Source: Pseudosporangium ferrugineum
Lineage (GTDB): Bacteria; Actinomycetota; Actinomycetes; Mycobacteriales; Micromonosporaceae
Length of the DNA stretch: 64,000 bases
Direction of reading: 5' to 3'
NCBI RefSeq assembly: GCF_003002065.1
Contig: NZ_PVZG01000002.1
Location: 496,001-560,000, forward strand
The notes below the pieces were generated by a model. It made no database searches. It had not been told where the DNA came from and worked only from the letters and a program-made list of their open reading frames with translations. The position numbers and the translations under genes were made by a program. Below are positions 26,150-35,364 of this stretch, piece by piece. Every line of letters begins with the position of its first letter. Position 1 is the stretch's first letter.

Positions 26150-26671
26150 GTGGAGGAGGCCCACGGCCTGCGGCTCCCTCCTGACCTGGCGGCCTGGTGG
26201 CGGCGGTCCGACGGAGTCACACCCGGCGCCGGCAGCACGGCCTCCATCATTCCCGGTGGTTTCTATCCCGCCACGACGAGCGGAGCCGTGGCCAATCTGC
26301 TGCGCGGGCGGGAGCTGGCCGTCCGGGAGGCCGGGGTGGACCAGGAATACGCCGACCTGGTCGCCGAGATTCGCGCCCATCCGGCGGGTTCCACGACCGA
26401 CGCCTGGGCTCGTCTGGACGAATGGGTCACCGTTTCCGAGGACAGCGACGCCTTGTTCGTCGACTGCCGCGCCGGAAGGCTGCACGGTTGCGTGATGCTG
26501 CGCTCCGGTGTGGGAGGGCAGATCGGGCCGCTGTGGCCGGACATCACCGCGATGTGGACGGAATTGGCGGACCTGCTCGAGCGGATCGATCCCGCGGCTC
26601 CTCCGGAATCGGTCACCACCAGCGTCAGTACATGGCACATCCCCTCGTCGTGGGGGGAGCCCCCGCGGTGA
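26150..26671 (+). CDS. SMI1/KNR4-type protein, probably N-terminally short
   Basis: 173 residues from GTG 26150. EEAHGLRLPPDLAAWWRRSDG is the start of a SMI1/KNR4 (SUKH) domain, followed by DSDALFVDCRAGRLHGCV and WTELADLLERI. The frame is open upstream to about 26075 and even encodes ATDADVAAVEE in register, but has no ATG or GTG there. The usual first helix may be lost, or an unusual start used. SUKH domains occur in immunity proteins against nuclease or deaminase toxins; no toxin lies adjacent. Confidence 0.6.
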   Translation: MEEAHGLRLPPDLAAWWRRSDGVTPGAGSTASIIPGGFYPATTSGAVANLLRGRELAVREAGVDQEYADLVAEIRAHPAGSTTDAWARLDEWVTVSEDSDALFVDCRAGRLHGCVMLRSGVGGQIGPLWPDITAMWTELADLLERIDPAAPPESVTTSVSTWHIPSSWGEPPR

Positions 26672-26672
26672 G

Positions 26673-27653
26673 TCAGGCGGCCGGGAGGCGGAACTGCTGG
26701 ACGAAGTCCCACAGGGTGCGGGAGGCGTCCACCTCCGAACCGGGCTCGGTCGCTCCCGGCCAGACGTGGCCGCCGTTGCTGATGCGGTAGAGGACGACGG
26801 TCGCGCCGCGGCGGCAGTCCGTGTACGCCAGCCGCGTCACGTGCTCGGTCACGGTCGTCGGCGTCGGGCCGGTCCGGCAGTCGTTGAGGCGTGCCCAGGT
26901 CTGCGCCGCGAGGGGCACCGCGTAGCCCCAGCGCAGGTCGGTGCTGCCCGGGTACGGGTTCACCGTGTCCTGCTGTCCGTGCCAGGTCACCACCGGCACC
27001 GGCCGGGTGGGGCGGCAGTCCTCGAGTTCGGGCACGGTCACGTCGTCCGGGTCGGGGCGGCCGGCGCGCAGCCCGGCGACCGGGGCGACGGCCGCGATCC
27101 GGTCAGAGAGATGGCAGGCCAGGGCGGACGACATCCGGGCGCCGCCGGAGTAGCCGGTGGCGTAGGTGCGGCGAAGGTCGGTGCAGAGCCGGGTGGCGAG
27201 GACGTCGATGACCCGGCCGAGGTAGGCGATGTCGTCGCGGGCGTCCGGCGGGGGCAGCTGCCCGGCGGTGGTCGGTACGCCCGGCACGTTCCACGCCCAG
27301 CTGCCGTCCGGGGGCATCGGGTCCTGCGGCAGGGTGATCGCGCCGCTGGGGGCCGCGACGATGAAGCCCTCGTCGTCGGCGACCGGGCGGAGCCCGCTGT
27401 AGTCCATCTGGCCGGGGCCGTTGCCGCTGCTGCCGTGCAGGTTGAGCACCAGCGGGGCGCGGCGGGCCGGGGACAGGCCGGCGGGCACGTGCGCCAGCAC
27501 GGGATAGGTCGTTCCCTCGAAGTCCACGTCGACGGTGACGTCCCCGGACGGGCGCGCGCAGGACGGCGCGGCGGCGGCGACCGGCACGGCGGCCCCGGCG
27601 GTGAACACCACCGCGACGACGGCGGAAGCGGCGGCGAAACGCAAGGCTCTCAT
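26673..27653 (-). CDS. secreted PHB depolymerase/feruloyl esterase-type hydrolase
   Basis: 326 residues with a signal peptide (MRALRFAAASAVVAVVFTAG to AAAA). Alpha/beta hydrolase of the LpqC / poly(3-hydroxybutyrate) depolymerase group: oxyanion region LVLNLHGSSGNG, nucleophile GYSGGARMS, acid in WHGQQDTVNPY and catalytic His in NGGHVWPG are all present. Several Cys suggest extracellular disulfides. Substrates could be short polyesters or aromatic esters. A TATAGG hexamer lies shortly upstream of the ATG, with no Shine-Dalgarno. Confidence 0.85.
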   Translation of the reverse strand: MRALRFAAASAVVAVVFTAGAAVPVAAAAPSCARPSGDVTVDVDFEGTTYPVLAHVPAGLSPARRAPLVLNLHGSSGNGPGQMDYSGLRPVADDEGFIVAAPSGAITLPQDPMPPDGSWAWNVPGVPTTAGQLPPPDARDDIAYLGRVIDVLATRLCTDLRRTYATGYSGGARMSSALACHLSDRIAAVAPVAGLRAGRPDPDDVTVPELEDCRPTRPVPVVTWHGQQDTVNPYPGSTDLRWGYAVPLAAQTWARLNDCRTGPTPTTVTEHVTRLAYTDCRRGATVVLYRISNGGHVWPGATEPGSEVDASRTLWDFVQQFRLPAA

Positions 27654-27734
27654 CGATGGAAGCCTATATCAATCGGTTGTTTGACGGCCGCGCGGCGGGG
27701 CACCGATACGGACAGTGATGACGAGGGGGCGGGC

Positions 27735-28691
27735 ATGAAGGTCGGTTACAAGCTGGCGGCCGAGGGGTTCGGGCCCAAGGAGTTGATCGCTCAGGCCGTG
27801 CAGGCCGAGCGGGCCGGGTTCGACTTCGTCGAGATCAGCGATCACTACCATCCGTGGCTGGACGTCCAGGGGCATTCGCCGTTCGCGTGGACCGTGCTCG
27901 GGGGGATCGCGGCGCGGACGTCGCGGATCGGGCTGGCGACCGGGGTCACGTGCCCGACGGTGCGGTATCACCCGGCGATCATCGCGCAGGCCGCCGCCAC
28001 GCTGGCGATCATGTCGGACGACCGGTTCACGCTGGGGATCGGCGCGGGGGAGCGGCTCAACGAGCACGTCGTGGGGCAGGGGTTCCCGAGTGTGCGGGGG
28101 CGGCACGAGCTGCTGCGCGAGGCGCTGGAGATCATCAAGCTGCTGTGGCAGGGCGGCTACCGGTCGTACGAGGGTAAGCATCTGCGGCTGGAGGACGCCC
28201 GGGTGTTCGATCTGCCGGACCGGCTGCCCGTCATCGCGGTCGCCGCCGGGGGCAGGGACGCCGCGGCCATGGCCGGCGAGCTGGGGGACGGCCTGTTCAC
28301 GACCGAGCCGCGGACCGACCTGGTGGAGGCGTACCGGGCGGCGGGCGGTGACGGGCCGCGCTACGCCGAGGTGCCGATGGCGTGGGCGACGACCGAGGAG
28401 GCCGGGGTGCGGGAGGCGCTGCGGACCACGCGCTGGGCCCTGACCGGTTGGAAGGTGATGAGCGAGCTGCCCAATCCGGCCAACTTCGAGGCCGCCTCGG
28501 CGACCGTACGCGAGGAGGACATCCGCGGGCAGTTCGCCGTCGGCCCCGACCCCGAGCCGTACGTGGAGGCGGTCCGGACCTACGTCGAGGCCGGGTACGA
28601 CCACATCGTGCTGCAGAACGCGGGACCGGACCCGGAGGGCTTCATCGACTTCTTCCAGAAGGACCTGGGCGACCGGATCCGGGCCCTGTAG
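27735..28691 (+). CDS. F420-dependent LLM-class oxidoreductase (FGD-like family)
   Basis: 318 residues from ATG 27735 (GAGGGGGCGGG upstream). Luciferase-like barrel with the hallmark start VGYKLAAEGFGPKELIAQAV and EISDHYHPWLDVQGHSPFAW, then GIGAGERLNEHVVGQGFPS. These match the F420-dependent glucose-6-phosphate dehydrogenase-like family. The product probably uses coenzyme F420 for a hydride transfer on an unknown substrate. It lies just before a glycosyltransferase gene, 64 bp apart, but has its own spacing and may be separately transcribed. Confidence 0.88.
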   Translation: MKVGYKLAAEGFGPKELIAQAVQAERAGFDFVEISDHYHPWLDVQGHSPFAWTVLGGIAARTSRIGLATGVTCPTVRYHPAIIAQAAATLAIMSDDRFTLGIGAGERLNEHVVGQGFPSVRGRHELLREALEIIKLLWQGGYRSYEGKHLRLEDARVFDLPDRLPVIAVAAGGRDAAAMAGELGDGLFTTEPRTDLVEAYRAAGGDGPRYAEVPMAWATTEEAGVREALRTTRWALTGWKVMSELPNPANFEAASATVREEDIRGQFAVGPDPEPYVEAVRTYVEAGYDHIVLQNAGPDPEGFIDFFQKDLGDRIRAL

Positions 28692-28755
28692 CCACGACGC
28701 CGGCGAGACTGATTTCCCCGGTAGGGTTCGCAAGATCGGGGTATAGGCGAGGGCC

Positions 28756-29601
28756 ATGACGACCCGGATCGATCGCGCCGCGCCCGAGACGGATGACGTG
28801 ACCGTGGTGGTGGCCACCCGGAACCGGCGTGAGCGGCTGCGGGAGACGCTGCCGCGGCACGCCGCGCCCGTCATCCTCGTGGACAACGGGTCCGACGACG
28901 GCGGGCCGGACGACCGGCCCGGCGTGGACGTGGTGCGGCTCGGCGAGAACCGGGGTGCGGCGGCGCGCAACGTGGGCGTCGAGCGGGCCGCCACGAGGTA
29001 CGTGGCGTTCGCCGACGACGACTCGTACTGGGAGCCCGGTTCGCTGGCGGGGGCGGCCGCGCTGCTGGACGCGTACCCGAGGACCGCTCTTGTCTGTGCC
29101 CGCGTGCTGGTCGGGCCGGAGGGCCGGGAGGACCCGACCTCCCGGGCCATGGCCGGCGCCCCGCTGGGCGTGCCCGGCGACGCGCCGGGGCCGTCGATCC
29201 TGGGCTTTCTCGCCTGCGCGGTCGTGGTCCGCCGGGACGCGTTCCTGCGGGCGGGTGGCTTCGCGCCGGAGCTTCGGGTGTACGGCGAGGAGGCGCTGCT
29301 CGCGATGGACCTGGCCGCGGCCGGTCACCGCCTCGCGTACACGCCGGCGCTCACCGTGCGGCACCTCCCGCAGCCGGGTGGCCGCGATGCCGGCGCCCGC
29401 CGCCGTCAGGAGGTGCGCAACCGGGTGCTGACCGCGATGCTGCGGCGGCCACCCGCGGTCGTGCGCCGCACCCTGGCGGCCGGCTGGCGGGAGGACCGCG
29501 GCGGGGTCACCGACGCCCTGCGGATGCTGCCCTGGGTCCTGGGGCACCGGCGGCCGCTGCCCCGGGACGTCGAGCGGGATCTGGTCACTCTCGGCGGCTG
29601 A
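28756..29601 (+). CDS. family 2 glycosyltransferase
   Basis: 281 residues. GT-A fold: VTVVVATRNRRERLRETL, VDNGSDDGG, ENRGAAARNVGVERA and the metal-binding FADDDSYWEPG. YGEEALLAMDLAAAGHRL matches the acceptor-side motif. It resembles the GT2 at 32795 in the operon across the aldehyde dehydrogenase gene, so it may add sugars to the same glycan. TATAGG and GAGGG lie just before the ATG at 28756. Donor and acceptor are unknown. Confidence 0.85.
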   Translation: MTTRIDRAAPETDDVTVVVATRNRRERLRETLPRHAAPVILVDNGSDDGGPDDRPGVDVVRLGENRGAAARNVGVERAATRYVAFADDDSYWEPGSLAGAAALLDAYPRTALVCARVLVGPEGREDPTSRAMAGAPLGVPGDAPGPSILGFLACAVVVRRDAFLRAGGFAPELRVYGEEALLAMDLAAAGHRLAYTPALTVRHLPQPGGRDAGARRRQEVRNRVLTAMLRRPPAVVRRTLAAGWREDRGGVTDALRMLPWVLGHRRPLPRDVERDLVTLGG

Positions 29602-29607
29602 CGCCGG

Positions 29608-31014
29608 TCACCAGCCGGACGGCGGCGCCTCGATGTGGACGGCCTTCGCCGCCGTCAGCTCGTCGAGCAGCTCCGGGCCGTACCCGAAGCCCTGGCCGCT
29701 GCCGCGCCGCGGGTGGGCGGCGCCGCCCGGGGCGCCGCCGAAGACCGCGTTGATCTTGACGGTGCCGGCCGGCAGCTCGCGCCAGGCCTGCTGGGCGTGG
29801 CTCATCGAGCCGGTCAGCACGGTCGCGGCCAGCCCGTACGGCGAGTCCGCCGCCCGCGCCAGCGCCTCGGCGAACGAGTCCACCGTGACCACCGGCGCGA
29901 CCGGACCGAAGGTCTCCTCACGCACCACCGCCATGTCGTCGGTGCAGCCGGCCAGCACGGTCGGCGGGTAGAAAGCGCCCGGCCCGTCCGGCACGGTGCC
30001 CCCGGCGACCACCCGTGCGCCCGCCTCCACCGCGGCGCTGACCTGCGCGTGCACGCCCTCGCGCAGCCGGGTGTCGACCAGCGGGCCGAGCTCGGCGGCC
30101 CACGTGCCGGCCTCCCGCGCCAGCGCCGCGAGGAACGGCTCGGCGACGTCGCGGTGCACGTAGACGCGTTCGACCGCGACGCAGATCTGGCCGGAGTTGG
30201 CGAACGCGCCGAGGGCCGCCTGCCGTGCCGCCCACGCGGGGTCCACATCGGCGTCGACGATCAGCGGGTCGCTGCCGCCGTTCTCCAGCAGCGCCTTCGC
30301 CCCGGTGCGCGCGCACGCCGCCGCGATCGCCCGGCCGGTGGCGGTCGAGCCGACGTGCGCCACCACGTCCACCTCCGACCCCGCCAGCGCGGCGCCGACC
30401 GTACCGTCGCCGCTGAGCAGGGAGAACACGCCGTCCGGGAAGTGCGGGGCGAGGAGCCGCGCCAGCCGCCACCCCGTCGCGGGGGTGCGCTCGCTGGGCT
30501 TGTGGACGACCGTGTTGCCGGTGACCAGGGCGGCGCCGAGCAGGCCGCAGGAGACCGCGACCGGGTCGTTCCACGGGGTGATGACGGCGACGACCCCGCG
30601 CGGGCCGTACGCCATCAGGTCGATCGCCTCGTCGTTGCCGGCCAGGCTGCGGCCGCGGTGGGTGGGGCCGAGTTCGGCGTACTGGCGCAGCGTGCCGACG
30701 CCCGCGCCGATCGAGTCCTTCGCGCCGCCGGCGGGCTTGCCCATCTCCGCGCTCATGATCCGCGCGAGCTCGTCCGCCGCCGCCTCCACCGCGTCCGCCG
30801 CCGCGTGCAGGGCCGCCGCGCGGGCCACCGGAGCCGTCCGCGCCCAGCCGGCTGCGGCGTCGCGGGCGGCCTTCACCGCCGCCGCCACGTCGGCCCCGGA
30901 GGCGATCGGCACGGCGCTGACCGGCTCGCCGTCCACAGGGTTCACCACGGTCATCCGGCGCGTTCCGGCGCCGGGACCCCAGGCGCCGCCGATGAGCTGT
31001 TCCACGTCATACAT
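29608..31014 (-). CDS. aldehyde dehydrogenase
   Basis: 468 residues from ATG 31014; a TTG at 31047 would add 11. NAD(P)-dependent ALDH superfamily: VITPWNDPVAVSCG, HKPSERTPATGWRLA, catalytic Glu in LLENGGSDPLIVD and nucleophile Cys in NSGQICVAVERVYV, then EETFGPVAPV. The motif after LLENGG differs from betaine aldehyde dehydrogenases (ELGG), so the substrate is open. It is convergent with the GT2 gene and divergent from the heptose operon by 89 bp. Confidence 0.9.
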   Translation of the reverse strand: MYDVEQLIGGAWGPGAGTRRMTVVNPVDGEPVSAVPIASGADVAAAVKAARDAAAGWARTAPVARAAALHAAADAVEAAADELARIMSAEMGKPAGGAKDSIGAGVGTLRQYAELGPTHRGRSLAGNDEAIDLMAYGPRGVVAVITPWNDPVAVSCGLLGAALVTGNTVVHKPSERTPATGWRLARLLAPHFPDGVFSLLSGDGTVGAALAGSEVDVVAHVGSTATGRAIAAACARTGAKALLENGGSDPLIVDADVDPAWAARQAALGAFANSGQICVAVERVYVHRDVAEPFLAALAREAGTWAAELGPLVDTRLREGVHAQVSAAVEAGARVVAGGTVPDGPGAFYPPTVLAGCTDDMAVVREETFGPVAPVVTVDSFAEALARAADSPYGLAATVLTGSMSHAQQAWRELPAGTVKINAVFGGAPGGAAHPRRGSGQGFGYGPELLDELTAAKAVHIEAPPSGW

Positions 31015-31103
31015 GAGGCGCCGGTTGCCCTCGCCGATCCCGTCCAAACCTCGCGGGCGTGCCTATCAGTGCAGGTCACGACGCGAGTAAAGAAGTTTCG
31101 AAG

Positions 31104-32798
31104 ATGTCGATGACCATGCGAGTAAAGGCGGAGAGCACGGGTACCCGGCGCCCCATGCGAGTCCTGGGAATCAATGCGATATTCCACGATCCGGCCGCCG
31201 CGCTGATCGTCGACGGTCAGGTGGTCGCCGCCGCGGAGGAGGAGCGCTTCAGCCGGCGCAAGCACGGCAAGCGCCCCGTGCCGTTCTCGGCCTGGGAGCT
31301 GCCCGAACTGTCCGCCGCGTGGTGCCTGGAGGAGGCCGGCCTGAGGCCCGGCGATCTCGACGCCGTCGCGTACTCCTTCGACCCGGGGATGACGCGTGAG
31401 GCATCCTCCCTCGGCCTCGACGACCCGTGGGACCACCTGCGCGCCGACTACGCGCGGCGGGCGCCGCAGTTCCTCGCCGGCGCGCTGCCCGGCCTCGACC
31501 CGGAGCAGGTGCGCTTCGTGCCGCACCACGTCGCGCACGCGGCCTCGGCCGGGCTGTCCGTGCCGGAGGACAGCGCCGTGCTGGTGCTCGACGGGCGCGG
31601 CGAGGTCGCCAGCCACCTCGCCGGCGTCTACCGCGACGGGCAGCTGACCACCGTCGCGAGCCAGGAGCTGCCGCACTCGCTCGGGCTGCTCTACGAGGAC
31701 CTGACCCGCCACCTGGGCTTCCTGCACTCGTCGGACGAGTACAAGGTGATGGCGCTGGCCTCGTACGGCCGGCCCCGCTACCTCGACCTGTTCCGCGAGT
31801 GGGTGCACGCGAACGACGACGGCGGCTTCACGGTCGAGCGGATCGACTGGTCCGCGCTCACCAAGGCGCGTCCGGCCGACGGCGAGATGACCGACGCGCA
31901 CGCCGACCTCGCCTCGAGCGTGCAGGTGCGCCTGGAGGAGGTGCTGCTCGACCTGGCCCGGTGGACGTACGAGGCGTCCGGCGGGGCGAAGACCCTGACC
32001 ATGGCCGGCGGCACCGCGCTCAACTGCGTGGCCAACGCCCGGATCGCCGCCGAGGGCCCGTTCGCGCGGGTGTGGGTCCAGCCCGCCGCGGGCGACTCCG
32101 GCACCGCGCTCGGCGCCGCCCTCACCGTGGCCCGCACCGGCGGGCCGGTCGCCCCGTTCACCGGCGCCGACCTGGGCCGCGGCTGGAGCGACGAGGAGCT
32201 GGAGGCGGAGCTGACGCGGGCCGCGCTGCCGTACACCCGGCCCGCCTCGATCGCCGCGGAGGCCGCCGGGGTGCTGGCCCGCAACGGCATCGTCGCGTGG
32301 TACCAGGGCCGCAGCGAGTACGGCCCCCGCGCCCTCGGCCACCGCTCGCTGCTGGCGCACCCGGGCGACGCCGACACCCAGACCCGGATGAACAACGTCA
32401 AGGGGCGCGAGCAGTTCCGCCCGATCGCGCCGATGGTCCGCGCCGAGCGCTTCGCCGACATCTTCGAGGGCGTCTTCCCGAGCCCGTACATGCTCTTCGT
32501 GCACCGGGTGAGGCCGGAGTGGAAGGACCGCATCCCCGCGGTCACCCACGTCGACGGCACCGCGCGCGTGCAGACGGTGGACACCGGCACCGAGCCGCTG
32601 GTGGCGGAGATGCTGGCCGAGTTCGAGCGCCGCACCGGGCTGCCGGTCGTGGTGAACACGTCGCTGAACACCGCGGGACGGCCCATGGTGGACACCCCGC
32701 GCGAGGCGATGGAGCTGTTCGGGTCCGCCCCGGTGGACCTGCTCGCCCTGGGCCCGTTCGCGGTGCACCGCGCGACCGCCTTCGGGGACGGTCGATGA
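31104..32798 (+). CDS. NodU/TobZ-type carbamoyltransferase
   Basis: 564 residues from ATG 31104 (AAAGAAG upstream). Carbamoyltransferase family using carbamoyl phosphate and ATP: INAIFHDPAAALIVDG, EEERFSRRKHGKR, the metal-binding HHVAHAAS, DEYKVMALASYGRP and the kinase-like MAGGTALNCVANARI. The C-terminal YrdC-independent domain has QGRSEYGPRALGHRSLLAHP and KGREQFRPIAP. Relatives decorate Nod factors, aminoglycosides and other sugars. It is first in the glycan operon and overlaps the next gene by ATGA, so a sugar hydroxyl is the likely acceptor. Confidence 0.93.
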   Translation: MSMTMRVKAESTGTRRPMRVLGINAIFHDPAAALIVDGQVVAAAEEERFSRRKHGKRPVPFSAWELPELSAAWCLEEAGLRPGDLDAVAYSFDPGMTREASSLGLDDPWDHLRADYARRAPQFLAGALPGLDPEQVRFVPHHVAHAASAGLSVPEDSAVLVLDGRGEVASHLAGVYRDGQLTTVASQELPHSLGLLYEDLTRHLGFLHSSDEYKVMALASYGRPRYLDLFREWVHANDDGGFTVERIDWSALTKARPADGEMTDAHADLASSVQVRLEEVLLDLARWTYEASGGAKTLTMAGGTALNCVANARIAAEGPFARVWVQPAAGDSGTALGAALTVARTGGPVAPFTGADLGRGWSDEELEAELTRAALPYTRPASIAAEAAGVLARNGIVAWYQGRSEYGPRALGHRSLLAHPGDADTQTRMNNVKGREQFRPIAPMVRAERFADIFEGVFPSPYMLFVHRVRPEWKDRIPAVTHVDGTARVQTVDTGTEPLVAEMLAEFERRTGLPVVVNTSLNTAGRPMVDTPREAMELFGSAPVDLLALGPFAVHRATAFGDGR

Positions 32799-33793
32799 CC
32801 GGCGTCTCGGTGGTCGTCCCGACGCTGGGCCGGCCGAGCCTGACCGCGCTGCTGACGGCGCTGGCCGCCGGCGACGCCGCGCCCGGGCCGGTGGAGTTCC
32901 TCGTCGTCGACGACCGGCGCGACGCGGCCGGCGAGCTGCCCGTGCCGCCCGGCCTCGACGCGAAGGTCCTCCGGGGACCCGCCGCCGGTCCGGCCGCGGC
33001 CCGCAACGCCGGCTGGCGGGCCGCGCGCCACGAGTGGGTCGCGTTCCTCGACGACGACGTGCTGCCGGACGCCGGTTGGCTGCGCGGGCTGCACGAGGAC
33101 CTTGCCGGGGCGGGCCCGGACGTCGGGGGAGTGCAGGGCGACCTGCGGGTCCCGCTGCCCGCGGACCGCGCGCCGACCGACTGGGAACGGGTGACCGCGG
33201 CGCTGGCCGACGGCGCCTGGATCACCGCGGACATGGCCTACCGGCGGTCGGCGCTGCTGGCCACCGGCGGCTTCGACGAGCGGCTGCCGCGGGCGTTCCG
33301 GGAGGACGCGGAGCTCGCGTACCGGGTGCGGGAGGCGGGGTTCGCGCTGGTCAAGGGGGCGCGGACGGTCACCCATCCGGTGCGCCCGGAGAACCGCTGG
33401 GTCAGCGTACGGACCCAGCGCGGCAACGCCGACGACGCGCTGCTGCGCCACCTGTACGGCCCTGCCTGGCGCACGCGCCTCGAGATCCCGCCGGGTCGCC
33501 GGCGCCGGCACGTGACGGTGACCGCCGTCGCGGCGCTCGCGGTGGCGCTCGCCGCGACCGCCGTCCGCACCCGGCGCCGGGTGCCGGCCGTGGCGGCGGT
33601 GGCGGCCGGCGCGCTCTGGGCCGCCGGCACCGCGGAGTTCGCCGCCGCCCGGATCGGGCCCGGTCCCCGCACCCGGGACGAGGTCGTCACGATGGCGCTG
33701 ACCAGCGCTGTCATCCCGCCGGTCGCCACCGTCCACTGGCTGCGCGGCCTGCTGCGGTGGCGCGGCGCCCGGCCCGTGGGATCCCCGCGATGA
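32795..33793 (+). CDS. family 2 glycosyltransferase with C-terminal membrane segments
   Basis: 332 residues, ATGA overlap with the carbamoyltransferase. GT-A signature: VSVVVPTLGRPSLTALL, FLVVDDRRD, AARNAGWRAA and FLDDDVLPD, then the catalytic-side FREDAELAYRVREAGF. After about residue 230 come two hydrophobic stretches (TVTAVAALAVALAATAV and VAAVAAGALWAAGT) that would hold it at the membrane. This suggests assembly on a lipid carrier or cell envelope acceptor. Confidence 0.9.
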   Translation: MTGVSVVVPTLGRPSLTALLTALAAGDAAPGPVEFLVVDDRRDAAGELPVPPGLDAKVLRGPAAGPAAARNAGWRAARHEWVAFLDDDVLPDAGWLRGLHEDLAGAGPDVGGVQGDLRVPLPADRAPTDWERVTAALADGAWITADMAYRRSALLATGGFDERLPRAFREDAELAYRVREAGFALVKGARTVTHPVRPENRWVSVRTQRGNADDALLRHLYGPAWRTRLEIPPGRRRRHVTVTAVAALAVALAATAVRTRRRVPAVAAVAAGALWAAGTAEFAAARIGPGPRTRDEVVTMALTSAVIPPVATVHWLRGLLRWRGARPVGSPR

Positions 33794-35364
33794 GCGCCCT
33801 GTACGCGGCCGTCCTGTTCGACCGGGACGGCACGCTGATCGCCGACGTTCCGTACAACGGCGACCCCGGGCTGGTCCGGCCGATGCCCGGGGCGCGGGAC
33901 GCGCTCGACCGGCTGCGCGCCGCCGGGCTGCGGCTCGGCGTGGTCACCAACCAGTCCGGGCTGGCCCGCGGCCGGTTCACCGCGGCCCAGCTCGACGCCG
34001 TCAACGCGCGCGTCGAGGAGCTGCTGGGGCCCTTCGGCACCTGGCAGATCTGCCCGCACGACGACACGGCCGGCTGCCGGTGCCGCAAGCCCGCGCCCGG
34101 CCTCGTCGAGGACGCGGCGGCGGCGCTGGGCACCGTGCCGCAGCGCTGCGTCGTCGTCGGCGACATCGGCCGCGACATGGTGGCCGCCGGCGCGGCCGGC
34201 GCCGCGGGCATCCTCGTGCCCACCGGCGTCACCCTCGCCCCGGAGATCGCCGCCGCCCCCGCCGTGGCCGCCGGCCTCGCCGACGCCGCCAGCCTCATTC
34301 TCGAGCGCCAGGCCCTGGTCACGCCGGCCGCCGGCCGCCGGCGCGCCGGCACCGTGCTGGTCGTGCGCGCCGACTCGGCCGGCGACCTGCTGCTGACCGG
34401 CCCGGGGATCCGCGCCGTCGCGGCCGGCGCCGAACGGGTGGTGCTGCTGTGCGGCCCCCGCGGGCGGGGCGCCGCCGAGCTGCTGCCCGGCGTCGACGAG
34501 ATCATCGAGGCGCGGCTGCCGTGGATCGACCCGGATCCGTCGCCGGTGGACGCCGCCTTCGTCGGCGGCCTCACCGCGCGGCTCGCGGCGATCGGCGCCG
34601 ACGAGGCCGTCGTCTTCACGTCGTTCCACCAGTCCGCGCTGCCGCTCGCCCTGCTGCTGCGCGCCGCGGGGGTCGCCCGGATCACGGCGGTCAGCGACGA
34701 CTATCCCGGGTCGCTGCTGGACGTGCGGCATCGCGTACCCGCCGGGGTGCCCGAAGCGGAACGGGCCCGCTCGGTCGCCGCCGCCGCGGGTTTCGCCCTG
34801 CCGGAGACCGACGACGGCGGCCTGCGCGTCGACGTGGGACCCGTCCCGGCCGGCGCCTACGTGGTCGTGCACCCGGGCGCGTCCGTCGAGGCGCGCTCCT
34901 GCCCGCCGGCGACGATGCGCGCGATCGTGGCCGCGCTCGCCGCCGAGGGGCACGAGGTGCTGGTCACCGGCGGTCCCGGCGAACGCGACCTGGCCGCCTT
35001 CGTGGCCGGCGACGACGCCACCGACGCGGGACCCACCGGCATGGCCGGGCTGGCGCGCCTCCTCGCCGGCGCGGCCTGCGCGGTGGTGGCCAACACCGGA
35101 CCGGCGCACCTCGCCGCCGCGGTCGGCACACCCGTCGTCAGCCTCTACGCCCCGACCGTCCCCTTCGGGCAGTGGGGGCCGTACCGGGTGCCGTACGTGC
35201 GCCTCGGCGACCCCGCAGCCGCCTGCCGCGACACCCGCGCGACCCGCTGCCCGGTCGCGGGACACCCCTGTCTCTCCTCGATCCGGCCCGCCGACGTTCT
35301 CGCCGCCCTGCGGCTGCTCGGCGTCCGGGCCCCCGCGACGCACACGGAAGAGGTAGCCGCGTGA
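33790..35364 (+). CDS. fusion: heptose-bisphosphate phosphatase (GmhB-like) + GT9 heptosyltransferase
   Basis: 524 residues, ATGA overlap. Residues 1-185 are a HAD-IIIA phosphatase: LFDRDGTLIADVPY, VTNQSGLARG, a short Zn loop CPHDDTAGCRCRKP and VGDIGRDM, as in D-glycero-D-manno-heptose 1,7-bisphosphate phosphatase. Residues about 190-515 are a family 9 glycosyltransferase: LVVRADSAGDLLLTGP, VVHPGASVEARSCPP and ANTGPAHLAAAVGTPVVS. The fusion joins a heptose activation step to a heptose-transferring module. Both halves look intact. Confidence 0.9.
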   Translation: MSALYAAVLFDRDGTLIADVPYNGDPGLVRPMPGARDALDRLRAAGLRLGVVTNQSGLARGRFTAAQLDAVNARVEELLGPFGTWQICPHDDTAGCRCRKPAPGLVEDAAAALGTVPQRCVVVGDIGRDMVAAGAAGAAGILVPTGVTLAPEIAAAPAVAAGLADAASLILERQALVTPAAGRRRAGTVLVVRADSAGDLLLTGPGIRAVAAGAERVVLLCGPRGRGAAELLPGVDEIIEARLPWIDPDPSPVDAAFVGGLTARLAAIGADEAVVFTSFHQSALPLALLLRAAGVARITAVSDDYPGSLLDVRHRVPAGVPEAERARSVAAAAGFALPETDDGGLRVDVGPVPAGAYVVVHPGASVEARSCPPATMRAIVAALAAEGHEVLVTGGPGERDLAAFVAGDDATDAGPTGMAGLARLLAGAACAVVANTGPAHLAAAVGTPVVSLYAPTVPFGQWGPYRVPYVRLGDPAAACRDTRATRCPVAGHPCLSSIRPADVLAALRLLGVRAPATHTEEVAA

